This document shows, in pieces, positions 33,904-45,027 of a stretch of 64,000 nucleotides of DNA (positions within the stretch are counted from its first letter, which is position 1; each line of letters opens with the position of its first letter). The position numbers and the translations under genes are program-made. This stretch comes from Metallyticus violacea (taxonomy: Eukaryota; Arthropoda; Insecta; Mantodea; Metallyticidae): positions 8,418,501-8,482,500 of the forward strand of contig CM060841.1 in assembly GCA_030762175.1 (NCBI GenBank). The letters are read 5' to 3'. The notes beneath the pieces are model-generated. The model was given only the letters and a program-made list of their open reading frames with translations, did not search any database and was not told the origin of the DNA.

Positions 33904-34778
33904 CCAATACGCTTACTTTGTTATTTTTTGTGGTCATAGGGAGAAATGCTGCTATATTATTAAAAAAAAAAACGAACTTATTTAAAGTATTTAGATTGTT
34001 GCTTATTTTTGTTGGGCTAAAGATTTTATTAAACATTTACAAAAGAATATTTATTTCCTTGTTATGTCGACGTGGATTAAATGAGTTTTGAAAGCTTAAT
34101 AACATTTTAAAATGATGTTACATTTAATGTAACTTCTTTCATCTGCCTATGCAATTATTTTTCACTTGTTAATGTGCTATTAATCTAAATTTAATGTATC
34201 ATTGTTAACCGCAGACATATACACTAAAGCTCAATGAAATGGAATTTTCAGTATTTCTTTAAAAATTAGGAAATGCATTTTATTAATATGTGTATACACT
34301 TTTCATTTAGAGAATTTAGTAGATACTATATTTTCACAGGGCATTTTTTGGTAATTTCTTAGCTTAGCTAGAAAAGATTCAAAACATCTTTATTCAACAC
34401 AAGAAATATATTCGGCTTCAGTTATAAATCTTGTCCGCTTATGCAATGTTTAAACATCTCGGCTACTCCACATACCGTAGCCGGCGGCGTCTATATTTCA
34501 CTCCCCTTAGGTCCTTGAGTGTCGTTTTCTTAACCTATTCTATGCCGGTTTCACAGCAGCATACATTCATTCTTAAATATATTTAGACAGTTGACTCTAG
34601 TGTGTGACATTTGCGTGTGTTGCAAGATTTATTAAGAACTTTCCTGGTCTAGGAGACGAACTTTTTACTATTAGATCATTTACTGCAGTTGATGGTAGTA
34701 CATAGGAATGTCAAATAGAAGAATACACACTAGAAACTACATAAACTAAACAGTAAATGACAAAAAAGTAATGTAGCT
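32727..34778. other. AT-rich spacer with two ATT-type microsatellites
   Basis: It contains (AAT)n at 33594-33624 and (ATT)n at 33859-33902. Frames through the second tract give runs of Leu or Asn and are artefacts. At 34430-34560 there is a more GC-rich patch (CCGTAGCCGGCGGCG). Confidence 0.55.
33859..33902. repeat. (ATT)n microsatellite
   Basis: About 15 ATT units; a smaller (AAT)n lies 235 bases upstream. Confidence 0.95.
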
Positions 34779-34789
34779 GGAACCTAACC

Positions 34790-35077
34790 GTCGGTCCTGG
34801 TGGTGCAGTGGTAACCATACTTGCCTTCTAAACACAAGGTCGCGAGTTCAAACCCTGCCAAGATCGTTGGATTTTAATCCTAAGTATGGCTTCCTTCGGA
34901 AGGGAAGTAAAGCCGTAAGTCCCATGTCGTACATTTACGGCACGATAAAGAACATCAAACCTGAAAGAGAGACCTCTAAGCAAAATTTCTCGGCCGTTTC
35001 ACGCCCTGAATAGAATGGTACGCTGATGACCTGAGATGTTTAAAAGTGTTCTTAAATAAACAAATAAAAAAAAAAAA
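34790..35077 (+). repeat. SINE-B copy 3, full length with 11-bp target-site duplication
   Basis: The complete head GTCGGTCCTGGTGGTGCAGT GGTAACC has GGTCCTGG pairing with the CAAGATC region in decayed form, anticodon-loop CTTCTAA (TCT, Arg) and B-box GAGTTCAAACCC. The full body ends in AAATAAACAAATAAAAA. GGAACCTAACC is repeated at 34779-34789 and 35078-35088. Confidence 0.93.
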
Positions 35078-35088
35078 GGAACCTAACC

Positions 35089-36472
35089 CACTAAACCCCT
35101 ATAGCCCTATATATCTGGGGAAACATTTCATTCATTTAAACAAGGGACTGCAAGTTTGTTTCTATATTTGCGTTTTATGTCCGCAAAACAATTTATGTAG
35201 ATGCCTACAGAGCGACAAAAGGTACACATAGTAGCATTTATAAAAACTTTGAGAGTTTTATTTCGCAATAAAAACTCGTATTGTGCCTCAATTAAATATC
35301 GCCCAGTGATTTTCCGAACCTGAACCTTAGTAACGAAGAGAAACAAACAATCTTTTCAGTATTTTGCGTCGTTTACCGACTCCACTATACATCCAACATT
35401 CGAGATCATTTTCTAGCAATGCTTTATCCGAGAGTCAGCACTCTTGAAGTATTTCTCCGGAAGCTAGACCGTTTAACTTTCAACGCGCGTTTGTACTTCA
35501 TAAGAAAGAACCGAAGCCGTGTCGATACTCTCGACGCCTGTCATCTCTGCACCTCGAGGTGCTAAGAACCTGCCTATGTCGATTCTGAACTATTGAGATG
35601 TCGCAAATGTCACTCTCTGCAAAGCTTTCCTCCAAGGCAACCCACCTACACACGTACAGAATCAAATCGCTATATATATATGTTTTTTTCATCGCACTTT
35701 CTCCTTTACCTCCAGCACTTGCTCTTTTTCTCTCCCTCTCTCAGGCGCTTTTCTCCATACATCAATCTTTTACTTATCCTGCTAAGATAGCAACAAAAAT
35801 TCCCTCATGATGGACGAAGGGGGGTGGAGGGTTGGAGGGGAGAGTGGCTGATGACGGAAAAAAGAACAAGTAAATATTGTGGCAACACTTTTATATCTTA
35901 GATATCGCTTCTGATGTATATTTTATATGGGGTGTGCTTTGCCTTCTTTTATCAGCTTTATTCTCCTGAAATATCAAGAATGAGTTTTGTTTCATTACGA
36001 AAGTATCTTTTCTCCCTAGCTTGTTTAATCTGGGCTTCTAAAAGTTTTTGTATAAGAGTGTGGAAAATAGGATGGAAAAAAATGTTTTCTTCCTATTTAA
36101 ATGGGAAGGAACGAAATATATACATAATGGTTTTTTTTCCCCTCAGCTGTTTTAACACGAGCAGCTGTTTTAACACGAGCTGATTAGATGTAACCCAAGG
36201 TTAACCGCGAGGATCGCAATCAGTCCTTCAACAAGTCAACTACTATTTTTATACTACAATATTCATAACGTAACTTATTTTAAATGTATTATAATTTATT
36301 TTAATTTGCAATTTAAAAACAACGAGAGTTAGAAATATTGAATCGATTAGTATTTGTAGTGTATTGTTAGTTATTGAAACATTTAGTAGCTCGATGATTT
36401 GAAGGCTAATTGAAAATTATAACGAAATTTGATAAAAGTGTTAAAGATTTTGAAGTAACTCCACCCGAGATA
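35089..36472. other. Spacer, no gene recognised
   Basis: Mixed composition. Visible small structures are a perfect palindrome GCACCTCGAGGTGC (35549-35562), a pyrimidine-rich block at 35690-35760, and an exact 18-bp tandem duplication CAGCTGTTTTAACACGAG (36144-36161 and 36162-36179). Confidence 0.5.
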
Positions 36473-36756
36473 GTCGGTCCTGGTGGTGTAGTGGTAACCA
36501 TACTTGCCTTCTAAGCCCAAGATCGCGGGTTCAAACCCTGCCAGGATCGATGGATTTTTCGGGCGTCAAAATCCAATGTATATCTTCCTTCGGAAGGGAA
36601 GTAAAGCCGTGGGTTCCGTGTCGTACATTTACGGCACGATAAAAAACCTCAAGCCTGAAAGAGAGGCCTCTGAACAAAATTTGTCGGCCGTTTCACGCCC
36701 TGATTTGAATGGGACGCTGATGACCTGAGATGTCAAGAGCATCAAAAAATAAAAAG
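36473..36756 (+). repeat. SINE-B copy 4, near full length
   Basis: Head GTCGGTCCTGGTGGTGTAGT with anticodon-loop CTTCTAA, B-box GGGTTCAAACCC, and the acceptor 3' side CCAGGATCGAT. The full body follows, with the 3' end slightly shortened (TCAAGAGCATCAAAAAATAA). No clear target-site duplication. Confidence 0.9.
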
Positions 36757-37456
36757 TAAATACCTCTTTTATTATCTTCAAGTAAGAAATACCGACCATT
36801 GTTGCACTTTTTAGAATGAGGCATAGTGTGCAAGACACTTGTACTTGCACGACCATTGACTCATTCTTTTTCTTCTGTATCATGGGTTTAGGCCAAAGGT
36901 CTCTTTGCACACCTTAGAGCTGTTTCTACCTCAAGAGAACTAATCTCGCCAACGACTTAAACGGCGTTCTGCACTTCTTTTCATTTAGATTTACGATTAA
37001 ACGCCGTTTTCAGTGTAATTCTTTGATTGCATTTGTGATAATTGTCTTTCATTGTTAATATTGGCTATACTAAAGAAAACGTTTCTATCTCGGGGCTGCC
37101 ACTGCTTTATAAAATGTTGATTGTGTCGAAGATAATGTAAAGTAGGGGTTGGCCCAGCGCCTGGCAGGTGCTGGAACTCCGCCTATATCCGTGCATTGTC
37201 ACTCTTGGATCCTGGCGTCCGGTGTCTCCCATATCGCATCTTCCTCTCCCATTAGTAGGGTAGGCACAAACGGTCAGACCTTTAACAAGTCTGAAGTATG
37301 TTTCTCCGGTCCTACCAATTAAATCGAATTCGCTGCGAAAGCATCTCTATAAGATCAGGAAGGGATTAATAAGGAAGATGCAAAACAACATATTATGGGG
37401 GTTTTATGTGGCAATAATAAGCATGGCAAGGAAGATTCATAAATTCACTTGATGTA
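36757..37456. other. Spacer, no gene recognised
   Basis: A short inverted repeat (TAAACGGCGTT at about 36959 against AAACGCCGTTT at about 37001) is the only structure noted. Confidence 0.45.
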
Positions 37457-37983
37457 TACAGGGTGCCTCAAAAATACAGAGCTTAATATGTTGTGTGGGA
37501 TGGCAAACTGTTCATTTTTCAAGAAGGAACCCATGTCCGGCAAAGCACGGTTTGGGCGCTGTAGAGCGTCGAAGTTTGAGAATAATTTTGGGTGCAGTGA
37601 TGGATTTCTGTTCCACATTTCGTCAACAACTGCAACAAGAGCAGTACATTACAAAAGGGTTTTAAACTCTGCCTGCTACTCGATCGCAGAGCCCGATGCT
37701 CAGCTGGACACATATGAGCCGATCGCTGCGGTTGTATTGCTCCGTGGATTCTACAACAAGGTCTTACTTTGACATTACAGGAATAATGTACCCCACAGAA
37801 AATAGTCGAGGGGTATAAGATCTGGTGACCGTGTTGGCCATGGAACAAATTGTTCACACTCCAACGTTCTCAAACTTCGACGCTCTACAGCGCCAAAAAC
37901 CGAGGTTCTTTCTTGAAAAATGATCAGTTTGCCGTCCCGCACAACATACTAAGTGCTGTCGTGTTTTTTAGACACCCGGTGTA
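37457..37983 (-). mobile_element. TIR transposon remnant with ~115-bp inverted repeats and transposase fragment
   Basis: The left arm 37457-37585 and right arm 37866-37983 are inverted copies. Both contain TATGTTGTGYGGGAYGGCAA, ATTTTTCAAGAA and GGCGCTGTAGAGCGTCGAAG in matching order, and both ends read ACAGGGTG or ACACCGGGTG next to TA. Between them the minus strand encodes WPTRSPDLIPLDYFLWG at about 37785-37835. This is the third-acidic-residue motif of an IS630/Tc1/mariner-type transposase in its divergent insect form. The remainder of the catalytic domain is deleted or scrambled. It looks like an internally deleted element on its way to a MITE. Confidence 0.78.
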
Positions 37984-39193
37984 AATTTTCTATTAGAATG
38001 TTACTATCTTTTGGGGTTAAGAAGAGGAAATTCATGAACAATGATTGTAGTGCAAATAATAATTTAGTGCCCTCTCTTAACCTAATAGATGAGTTGAACA
38101 AATGAATTTTGTAAATGATAAATATGATAGTGGCAAGGTGTGAGTATAGCGAATGGAAGTGGCGTTCGTAGATTCCTTTCTTTCTCGGCCAGCACGTTGA
38201 AGGGAAGGCTTTACGATGCTGGGGGGCTTTGCGATTCCCTATTGACGAAGAGAGTGAGAGATATAGATAGAGATGGCAGAGAGGGAGAGAAAAATCCATT
38301 TCCTATCACTGTGCCTCGTGAGCACGGTATATACGTTCAAAGGTATTTGCTCCCCATTTCCCTGCAGAGCTGGGTAACAACTTGCTGCGTGTGTGTGTGA
38401 CAGCGCTGTTTTTCATCAAAACAATATAGGCAATAGCTTTGTTTCGCTTCATGTGATTCCAGCGATAAAGCGATCAGCGAGCTTTCCTTGCCGGCGTTGT
38501 GCGGCCTAATGAACTTGAGAGATGAGATGCAAGTTCGCATAGAATTGACAGGTAATCTCGAAATAACGCGCTATACTCAACATGGACTAGCGAAGATTTT
38601 ATGTTGATCTTAGCCGGCAGCTGTACAACGCCAGTGTACCAGATATGCATAGAAGATTTCAAATTCCGCCTTTCTGGCTAGCTTAGCTTGGCATTTCAAT
38701 TCATATTGATGTTCATAAGCCTTAACTTTGATCTCTTGTCTTTAGGCAAGGCTATATTGAATTTATATATAATATTACATATTTTTGTTCTTTATCTCGT
38801 AATTTAGAAATATATAATGTATATTTACATAAAACAAAATGTTACGTTTGTTAGCTAGCGCGCAAATTAACATTTTTATCAGGTGAGCGGTGCATTTAGA
38901 TGTAATTTTTTTAGAACCGTCTCTTTTACATTATTAAACATACAAAGTTACTTACGTAATGTAGTTTTTCAACAAAATCTCTCAAAGATTCACTAAATAT
39001 ATGACAAAATTTTACCAGCAGCTCTAAAATTTGAAATTACTATTTCATATTCTTAAAACTATAAATAATAAATGCAAAATAAATCCAAGAAAATTCGACT
39101 GTTGCCTAATTAGTATAAAATATGCATTATAAAATATTCAGTATGTAATTATAACGTAATATTTTCAAAAGTAATAGTGCATTTATATGCACG
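37984..39193. other. Spacer with candidate conserved stretch 38.13-38.69 kb
   Basis: The stretch 38130-38690 is non-repetitive and more GC-rich, with several short open frames but no domain I recognise. The remainder to 39193 is AT-rich. Confidence 0.4.
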
Positions 39194-39389
39194 GTCGTAA
39201 AAATCCTAAGTATGGGAAGAGAAATGAAGCCGTGGGTCCCGTGTCGTACATTTACGGCACGAAAAAGAACCTCAAGGCTCAAAAAAACTGAGTAAAATTT
39301 GTCGGACGTTTCACGCCCTGAATTGGATGGGACGCTGATGACCTCAGATGTTAAAGAGCGTCTATAAATAAACCAATTCCAAAAAATTC
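39194..39389 (+). repeat. SINE-B copy 5, head-truncated
   Basis: It begins in the body at CGTAAAAATCCTAAGTATGG and continues through GCCGTGGGTCCCGTGTCGTA and GGGACGCTGATGACCTCAGA to AGAGCGTCTATAAATAAACC. The tRNA head is missing and two short internal deletions are present. Confidence 0.88.
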
Positions 39390-39475
39390 TTAGTTTCCGT
39401 GTACGAGTGAAAAAACAGCCCAATATGCCGTACGTATGTCACCGTAGATTTATATAAGTGCTGTCCACTGGTGAA

Positions 39476-39747
39476 TTTTAATAGTGTTTAACGCCCGTTT
39501 TTACTACTGAGGCATCACAGGATGTGAACACTGGTGATACATGAATGAAATGATAAATTTGGAAAGGATTTTTTTAGGGAGGAAAGGTCCCAGTTTAGGG
39601 TACCTCTCCAGCATTTGCTAGTTATGAGTACTGAAGGAAACCTAGAAAAAGTTCAGTCAGGGAGGGTGGTCCTGGCGGGATTCGAATCCCAGACCTCCCG
39701 CTCACGAGTTCGCGCCTTAACTAATTCGGCCACCCGTGGCGGTCTGG
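39476..39747 (-). repeat. SINE-A copy 6, full length with 8-bp target-site duplication
   Basis: The head on the minus strand ends near 39742 with B-box GGATTCGAATCCC (plus-strand view at about 39677-39690) and A-box GGCCGAATTAGTTAAGGC. The full body and 3' end lie at 39480. CTGGTGAA occurs at 39468-39475 and 39748-39755. Confidence 0.9.
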
Positions 39748-39755
39748 CTGGTGAA

Positions 39756-40768
39756 GGAGCACCATTCATTTGGGCAATATTTTGTATAATATATAAAAAG
39801 CATAGAGAAGCAAAAATATATAAATCACTTACATAATCTCACATTTTATGCTATATTTTGTACCACTCAATTTCCTCAAAGACAGAAGACAAGTGAAGGT
39901 TATTTAAATGGTTTATTACTTGCTAAAGTTCCAAAATTATTATCTATAACATTTTCCGGAGTCTTTAGCGAGAGAAACTGCCGATTTTTTTCTCATTCTG
40001 TAGTTCTTGTTGTTTTAGTTACATTGTACCAAAAGTTACTTTATTTTTAATTTTTATTATCTATATATTGAAAAGATAAAATTGAAAAACTTCACACGGT
40101 AAATTAAAAGCACTAAAACAGATTTTATTTTATTACAGGACGGTAAAATCTACTTGAGGGCACAAACTAAAGCAAAATACGCTTCTTAAGCAGAAAAAGA
40201 ATTTCTATTTGAATAAGGACATTTTGATCAAGTATTCCGATTTAACTTTTGCGTCCAAAATTGCTTTAATTATATCAATTGCTATTCTGTTTCAATGCCA
40301 TTTACTAGTTATCGTTATTCGTAACAAATTATGCAGCATAATGGAAAATGTCAGCCCCAAACTAATGGCATGGCAGTACTGTATAAACTACTGAGGATGG
40401 GACTCCCATAGGCCGGGGCCATTATGTTATTTCAGTGAAGATGAAGTAATAACGATAGTGGAAGGAATTAATGATTATGGAAATGAGATCCGAGTCCTTG
40501 ACGCATTAAAACTATCTGTCAGTCACCTTTTTCAGGGCAAGGAATAACTTCGAAAAAAATCTTATCCAGAGAGTTTGACCTGACCCAGTGCCTCTGGATT
40601 AGTGATCGCAAACGCTCCCCCCTAGACCACATATAAGTATATAAAAGTATATTAAGAGACATAGATAACAATTAGCTACTTTCCTCTGTCTGCAAGCTGT
40701 TCAAAATGTTATGCTATTTGTGACTGTTTCACTGATTTATTGGTTTCTGTTTCCGTAGTATCTATTTT

Positions 40769-40769
<1 letters not shown>
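39756..40769. other. AT-rich spacer, nothing certain
   Basis: At about 40560-40625 the minus strand contains TGGTCTAGGGGGGAGCG followed by GGGTCAGGTCAAACTCTC, a possible decayed tRNA-like unit. Otherwise no feature was recognised. Confidence 0.4.
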
Positions 40770-40862
<93 letters not shown>

Positions 40863-40903
40863 ATGTGTGTGTGTATGTGTGTGTGTATGTGTGTGTGTGT
40901 GTT
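40770..40903. repeat. Compound microsatellite (CT)n(AT)n(GT)n
   Basis: (CT)n to about 40822, (AT)n to 40840, then (GT)n to 40903 with regularly spaced GTAT interruptions. Frames on both strands here are artefacts. Confidence 0.97.
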
Positions 40904-41583
40904 TTCTACACAGCAGTTACTGAATAACAAAATAATCTATAGCACGTCTTTAAATTAAACAACACATAAATACACTCCTTTTTGCAGACTGACCACCAAA
41001 AAGCAAAACTGAACCTAAGTTACAAAGCAGCTGTTATTTTTTAAAAAAATATGATAATATAATCTTTGAGCTTTTATTTAAATAATGAATGGCTTAAAGG
41101 GTGATGCAAAATTCAATAAAAATAATAATAAATAATTAAACAATTAAACAAGTATAATTTAATTATTTCGAACTTGAAATGACGTACAATTATGGTAACG
41201 ATATTGGACATAAAACACTTTAGCATTTTTATTGAACTATAATAAGTATATATAAAATAAAATCAGAAAGGAAACGTGATAAAAGTATATAAAACAATGA
41301 CTTTATCTGCAATAGTCAATGAATAGAAAGACTAATGATTGAAATGAGGGTTACCTTTAAAATAATTAAGGTTCTGATCTTGTGTAATGATGGACCATTG
41401 TTGTAATATTTCCAAGACATTTACAGAATATATTGTAATGGTTTTTTGACAAAAGTGCTGTAACCAACTAATTTGTATTTACTTAAAACCTTTGCAAATT
41501 GAAACCACTTTCGTAGTTTCATGCCATCAGGCAATTTCCATTCAAATCACTTGCAGGCATCTCTATTTCTTTTACATTTCTTC
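40904..41583. other. AT-rich spacer, nothing recognised
   Basis: No gene or shared repeat was seen. Confidence 0.5.
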
Positions 41584-42043
41584 TTCTTCTTCAAGCCTGG
41601 TTTTCCCATTGCCCCATGTGGGCCTTCGGCTTACCGCGACGACAGCTGCATCTACTACCTCCCTCACGTGATATCATTGGTAGAGTGAAGTATTGCGGGA
41701 GGGTATGTGATCAGCACACCGCATCCAGGCGGTCGCTATATCGCGGCTTTCTAGATCGAAGATCGCCACCTCTCCTTCAGTCATTAACAAGAGTAATTTT
41801 TGTTAGTTTATTATGTTTGCGTCAAATAGATATTAAGTCTTTGGTAGCTTATTCCTCTGTCTAATTATATTTGTCCTGTTTCTTCTTTATTTTTATCTTT
41901 AATTTTATCCTCACTAGGCTGGGTGAACCCCTTTCCAGACTTTCCTAACTTAGAAAAATTCCTAAGTAGGTACCGGGAATCAAACCCAGACCTCCCGACC
42001 AGCAGTCAGCAACCCTAAACGCTAGCCACTAGACCAAGGAGGG
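41584..42043 (-). repeat. SINE-E copy 1 (tRNA Glu/Asp-like head), with internal insertion
   Basis: On the minus strand the head starts near 42043 with CCTCCTTGGTCTAGTGGCTA (A box) and has B-box GGGTTTGATTCCCGGTA. The body includes GGTTCACCCAGCCTAGTGAG, a segment of about 100 bases absent from the other copy (about 41790-41890), and then AAGCCGCGATATAGCGACCG with GATGCGGTGTGCTGATCACA. The same body order occurs at 46539-46760. Divergence is considerable. Confidence 0.75.
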
Positions 42044-42682
42044 GGTCTGTCTTACATTTACATGCAGCATATTTAAACTTTCAAAAATATTTACAGTACA
42101 CTCAATTTTTAGTTTATTTTAACATATACGCTTATTGTCAACATTAAAACAGATATAAAATCAAACACAACCACTATACACTTTAAAATTCCACTTTTTT
42201 TTTAAATTGTTCATAACAATTTATTTTATAACCTTCCAGAAATTCTAATATCTTGCGATTTAACCACATTTCTGTATTCCTTCCAGAATCTAAATCCCTC
42301 CTTTCTGTGGACACACTTCTAGTTTTGATATGTAAGATGTTGAATCAGTAATTCTTCAATTTTGGATGACCCATAAACAGCTCATGTTCTTTGTCATTCT
42401 ATTCGCAATTTCGAAAGTGTTTTCACAAACCATTTTGAAGTTGATGGTCCTCATTCTTTTCTTGAAATATCACAAAGCCTCTCTTGTCTTAGATATCCAT
42501 CCCTTGCAAAAGAAAATGTTGTCGCTGTTAATCTCTACTTTTCAGGAATTGTTATAATAGATTTTCATGCTGGAACACAACATCTGAAATAAATTAAATT
42601 TAAATTAGTAACATAACCTATAAGTAACAATTCTAAACGATATTTTAATCACTTGCTTTAACACATTCATAGAGTTATTTCA
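42044..42682. other. AT-rich spacer, nothing certain
   Basis: An open frame at 42366-42557 and its opposite strand show no known domain. Confidence 0.45.
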
Positions 42683-42697
42683 ATAATACACATTATT

Positions 42698-42995
42698 TTT
42701 TTTATTGATTTATTTATGGACGCTCTTTAACAGCTCAGGTCATCAGCGTCCCATTCAACTCAGGGCGTGAAACGGCCGACAACTTTTGCTCAGAGGCCTC
42801 TCTTTCAGGCTTGAGGTTCTTTTTCGTGCCGTAAATGTACGACACGAGACCCGCGGCTTTACTTCCCTTCCGAAGGAAGCCATGCTTAGGATTTTTACGC
42901 CCCGAAAAAAATCCATCGGTCCTGACCGGGTTCGAACCCGCGATCTTGGGTTTAGGAGGCAAGTATGGTAACCACTACACCACCAGGACCGACCT
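42698..42995 (-). repeat. SINE-B copy 6, full length with perfect 15-bp target-site duplication
   Basis: This is the best-preserved SINE-B. The head on the minus strand has GGTCCTGGTGGTGTAGTGGT, anticodon-loop CTCCTAA (anticodon CCT, Arg), B-box GGGTTCGAACCCGG and CAGGACC closing the acceptor stem. The body ends in ATAAATAAATCAATAAAAAA. ATAATACACATTATT is repeated exactly at 42683-42697 and 42996-43010. The complete promoter boxes and the long perfect duplication point to a recent insertion. Confidence 0.96.
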
Positions 42996-43010
42996 ATAAT
43001 ACACATTATT

Positions 43011-44302
43011 CAAGTACAACTCTTGCATACCTATATTTAATTAATAAAGATAAAATTTAGTTTATAGTATTTGGTTAATGATACGATGGAATAATTTGCA
43101 TGCAAGTAGCTGTGGAGAGCAGACTGATTAATTTTACGTCATGACTTGTTACATTAACGTTATATTTGCGTTTGTTGAAGCTAGACCTAGCCATTGTCCA
43201 ACTCACGCCATCTTGCGGCGTAGTGTGCAAACATTAATTCTAATTGAGTGCTACGAAATTGTATTTATTAAACTTGAACGTGCTCAAATGCAACGTCAAC
43301 GAACATTCGTCGTAATCCCGCTCTAACAATTTGACAACGTTGCATGTGATAGGAACTGTCAGAAGATGAAAGTAGCATTGGTTCGACTATAATTTAATTT
43401 GTACGTAATAACACGTGCATCTGAATTATGAGGCGGTATGTTTCGTCCTCAGCGTGTTAAAACATGTTTGTAAGAAACGTCGCGCCTTTTTGATCTTGAC
43501 TTTTGCAAGGTTCGTATATTTTGTGGCAATTTCAGTGAGCACGTCACAACGCTGCTAGAGAGGAATCAGACCTAATAGCTAACTTCAACTGTTTATCTTG
43601 CTCGTTTGTTTATCTTTGAAACAAAAGAACGTCAGTTGTAAGATGACACAGTTTAGTAATTCAAGTGCTGCTGTGTTGTGGTGAAATGCATCGGATTGGG
43701 GGGTTGTCATGGCAATAATTTACTGAGAATATGCAGAAGAGCGTCGTAAAGAGTTTATCAAAGCGTTTTGAATATAGGGAGTGTATTCCCGCGCACGAAA
43801 GGAGCTGGCTAGCAGTAGAAGAAGCAATTCTAAAGGCAGTGTGAGGGGTGAGTGATCACAACGCACACATTTTTTTTGTAGACTTATTAACTTTGTTTTC
43901 ATTATTCATAATAGATAATATTGTACTTCCAGCTAACGTAAAACTTGAGGCATGTAGACTTTCAGTTACCTTTTTTATATTTCTGTAAGTAGTAATGTGA
44001 AATGTTCCATTAAATAATCTGATTTGTTTACGTCATATTAAGTATAATCGTAATGTTTAATCAAGAGCGTTGTTTAGCCTGTGTAAACGATTATTGGTAG
44101 GTTATAAGAACTCAAAAGGTTACATTTTCTATTAAAAGATTAGGTAAATAAATCCATAATTATTATTTCAGAATTAATGCATATATGACGAAACTTATTT
44201 AAAGAAATTTCCTTATAATAGTATGGTATTTTCCTAGTTTAAAGGAAAATTGTAACTCTGCTTTTACTGTGCACCTGCTCACACTTGAACAACTAAATTT
44301 TA
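43011..44302. other. Spacer, nothing recognised
   Basis: AT-rich with a more even patch at 43440-43870. Short frames there show no known domain. Confidence 0.45.
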
Positions 44303-44478
44303 TGCGAGGACATTTGGTCAGTTAATCGTCCTCATAATTTTGATGTTCTTTCTCAAAGTAGTTCCCATTGCACCTGTCCCAGCGTTTCTGCCAGGCCTCA
44401 AAGACATATAGAAAGCAATTTTTGACAGGTTCTGATGATGAAAAATGCCTCCCACGAAAACATTTCTTCAATGCGGGG

Positions 44479-44732
44479 ACCCAAGGTCGCGGGTTCAAAC
44501 CCAGCCAGGATCGATGGATTTTTTTCGGGCGTAAAAATCCTAAATATGGCTTCCGTTGGAAGGGAAGTAAAGCCGTGGGTCCCGTGCCGTAAATTTACGG
44601 CACGAAAAAGAACCTCAAGCCTGAAAGAAGAGACCTCTGAGCAAAATTTATCGGCCGTTTCAAGCCCTGAATTGAATGGGGCGCTGATGATTTGAGATGT
44701 TAAAGAGCGTCCTTAAATAAACAAATTAAAAA
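44479..44732 (+). repeat. SINE-B copy 7, nested in MarD
   Basis: It starts in the anticodon-arm 3' side (CCCAAGGTCGCGGGTTCAAA), keeps the B box, and has the full body to AGAGCGTCCTTAAATAAAC. The A box is missing. Mariner-like coding motifs occur on both sides on the minus strand. Confidence 0.9.
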
Positions 44733-44991
44733 GTATTATTTATTATTGTTTTTTGAGTTATTTAGCAGGAAACTTTGCAATGTGCGGCCATACATTGTCG
44801 TGTTGCGGCATTCATCTTGTTGCATGGAAATGTAACCTTTTGCGTGTGACAAGATCTTGAAGAATTTTCAGGACATCTTTGTCGTATTGCCCAGTTACAG
44901 TTGTGTTTGCAGATAAGACAATATGGACTATTCCTTGAATATCGAAAATGACAATATCTTTCTCGGTAGAAGCCACGACTTTTATATATAC

Positions 44992-44992
<1 letters not shown>

Positions 44993-45026
<34 letters not shown>
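44993..45026. repeat. (GT)n microsatellite inside MarD
   Basis: About 16 GT units lying within the transposase relic. Confidence 0.95.

Positions 45027-45027
<1 letters not shown>

Noticed and set aside
33795..34091. Frame with a poly-Leu run (and poly-Asn on the other strand)
   Set aside because: It is produced by the (ATT)n microsatellite.
40709..40958. Frames with Ser-Leu, Arg-Glu and Cys-Val repeats
   Set aside because: They are translations of the compound microsatellite.
42290..42570. Possible hAT or zinc-finger coding fragment on the minus strand
   Set aside because: A few suggestive residues but no motif set; stops are frequent.
42918..42995. Functional tRNA-Arg gene on the minus strand
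   Set aside because: It is the head of a SINE with its own target-site duplication 298 bases apart; the SINE reading explains the whole unit.
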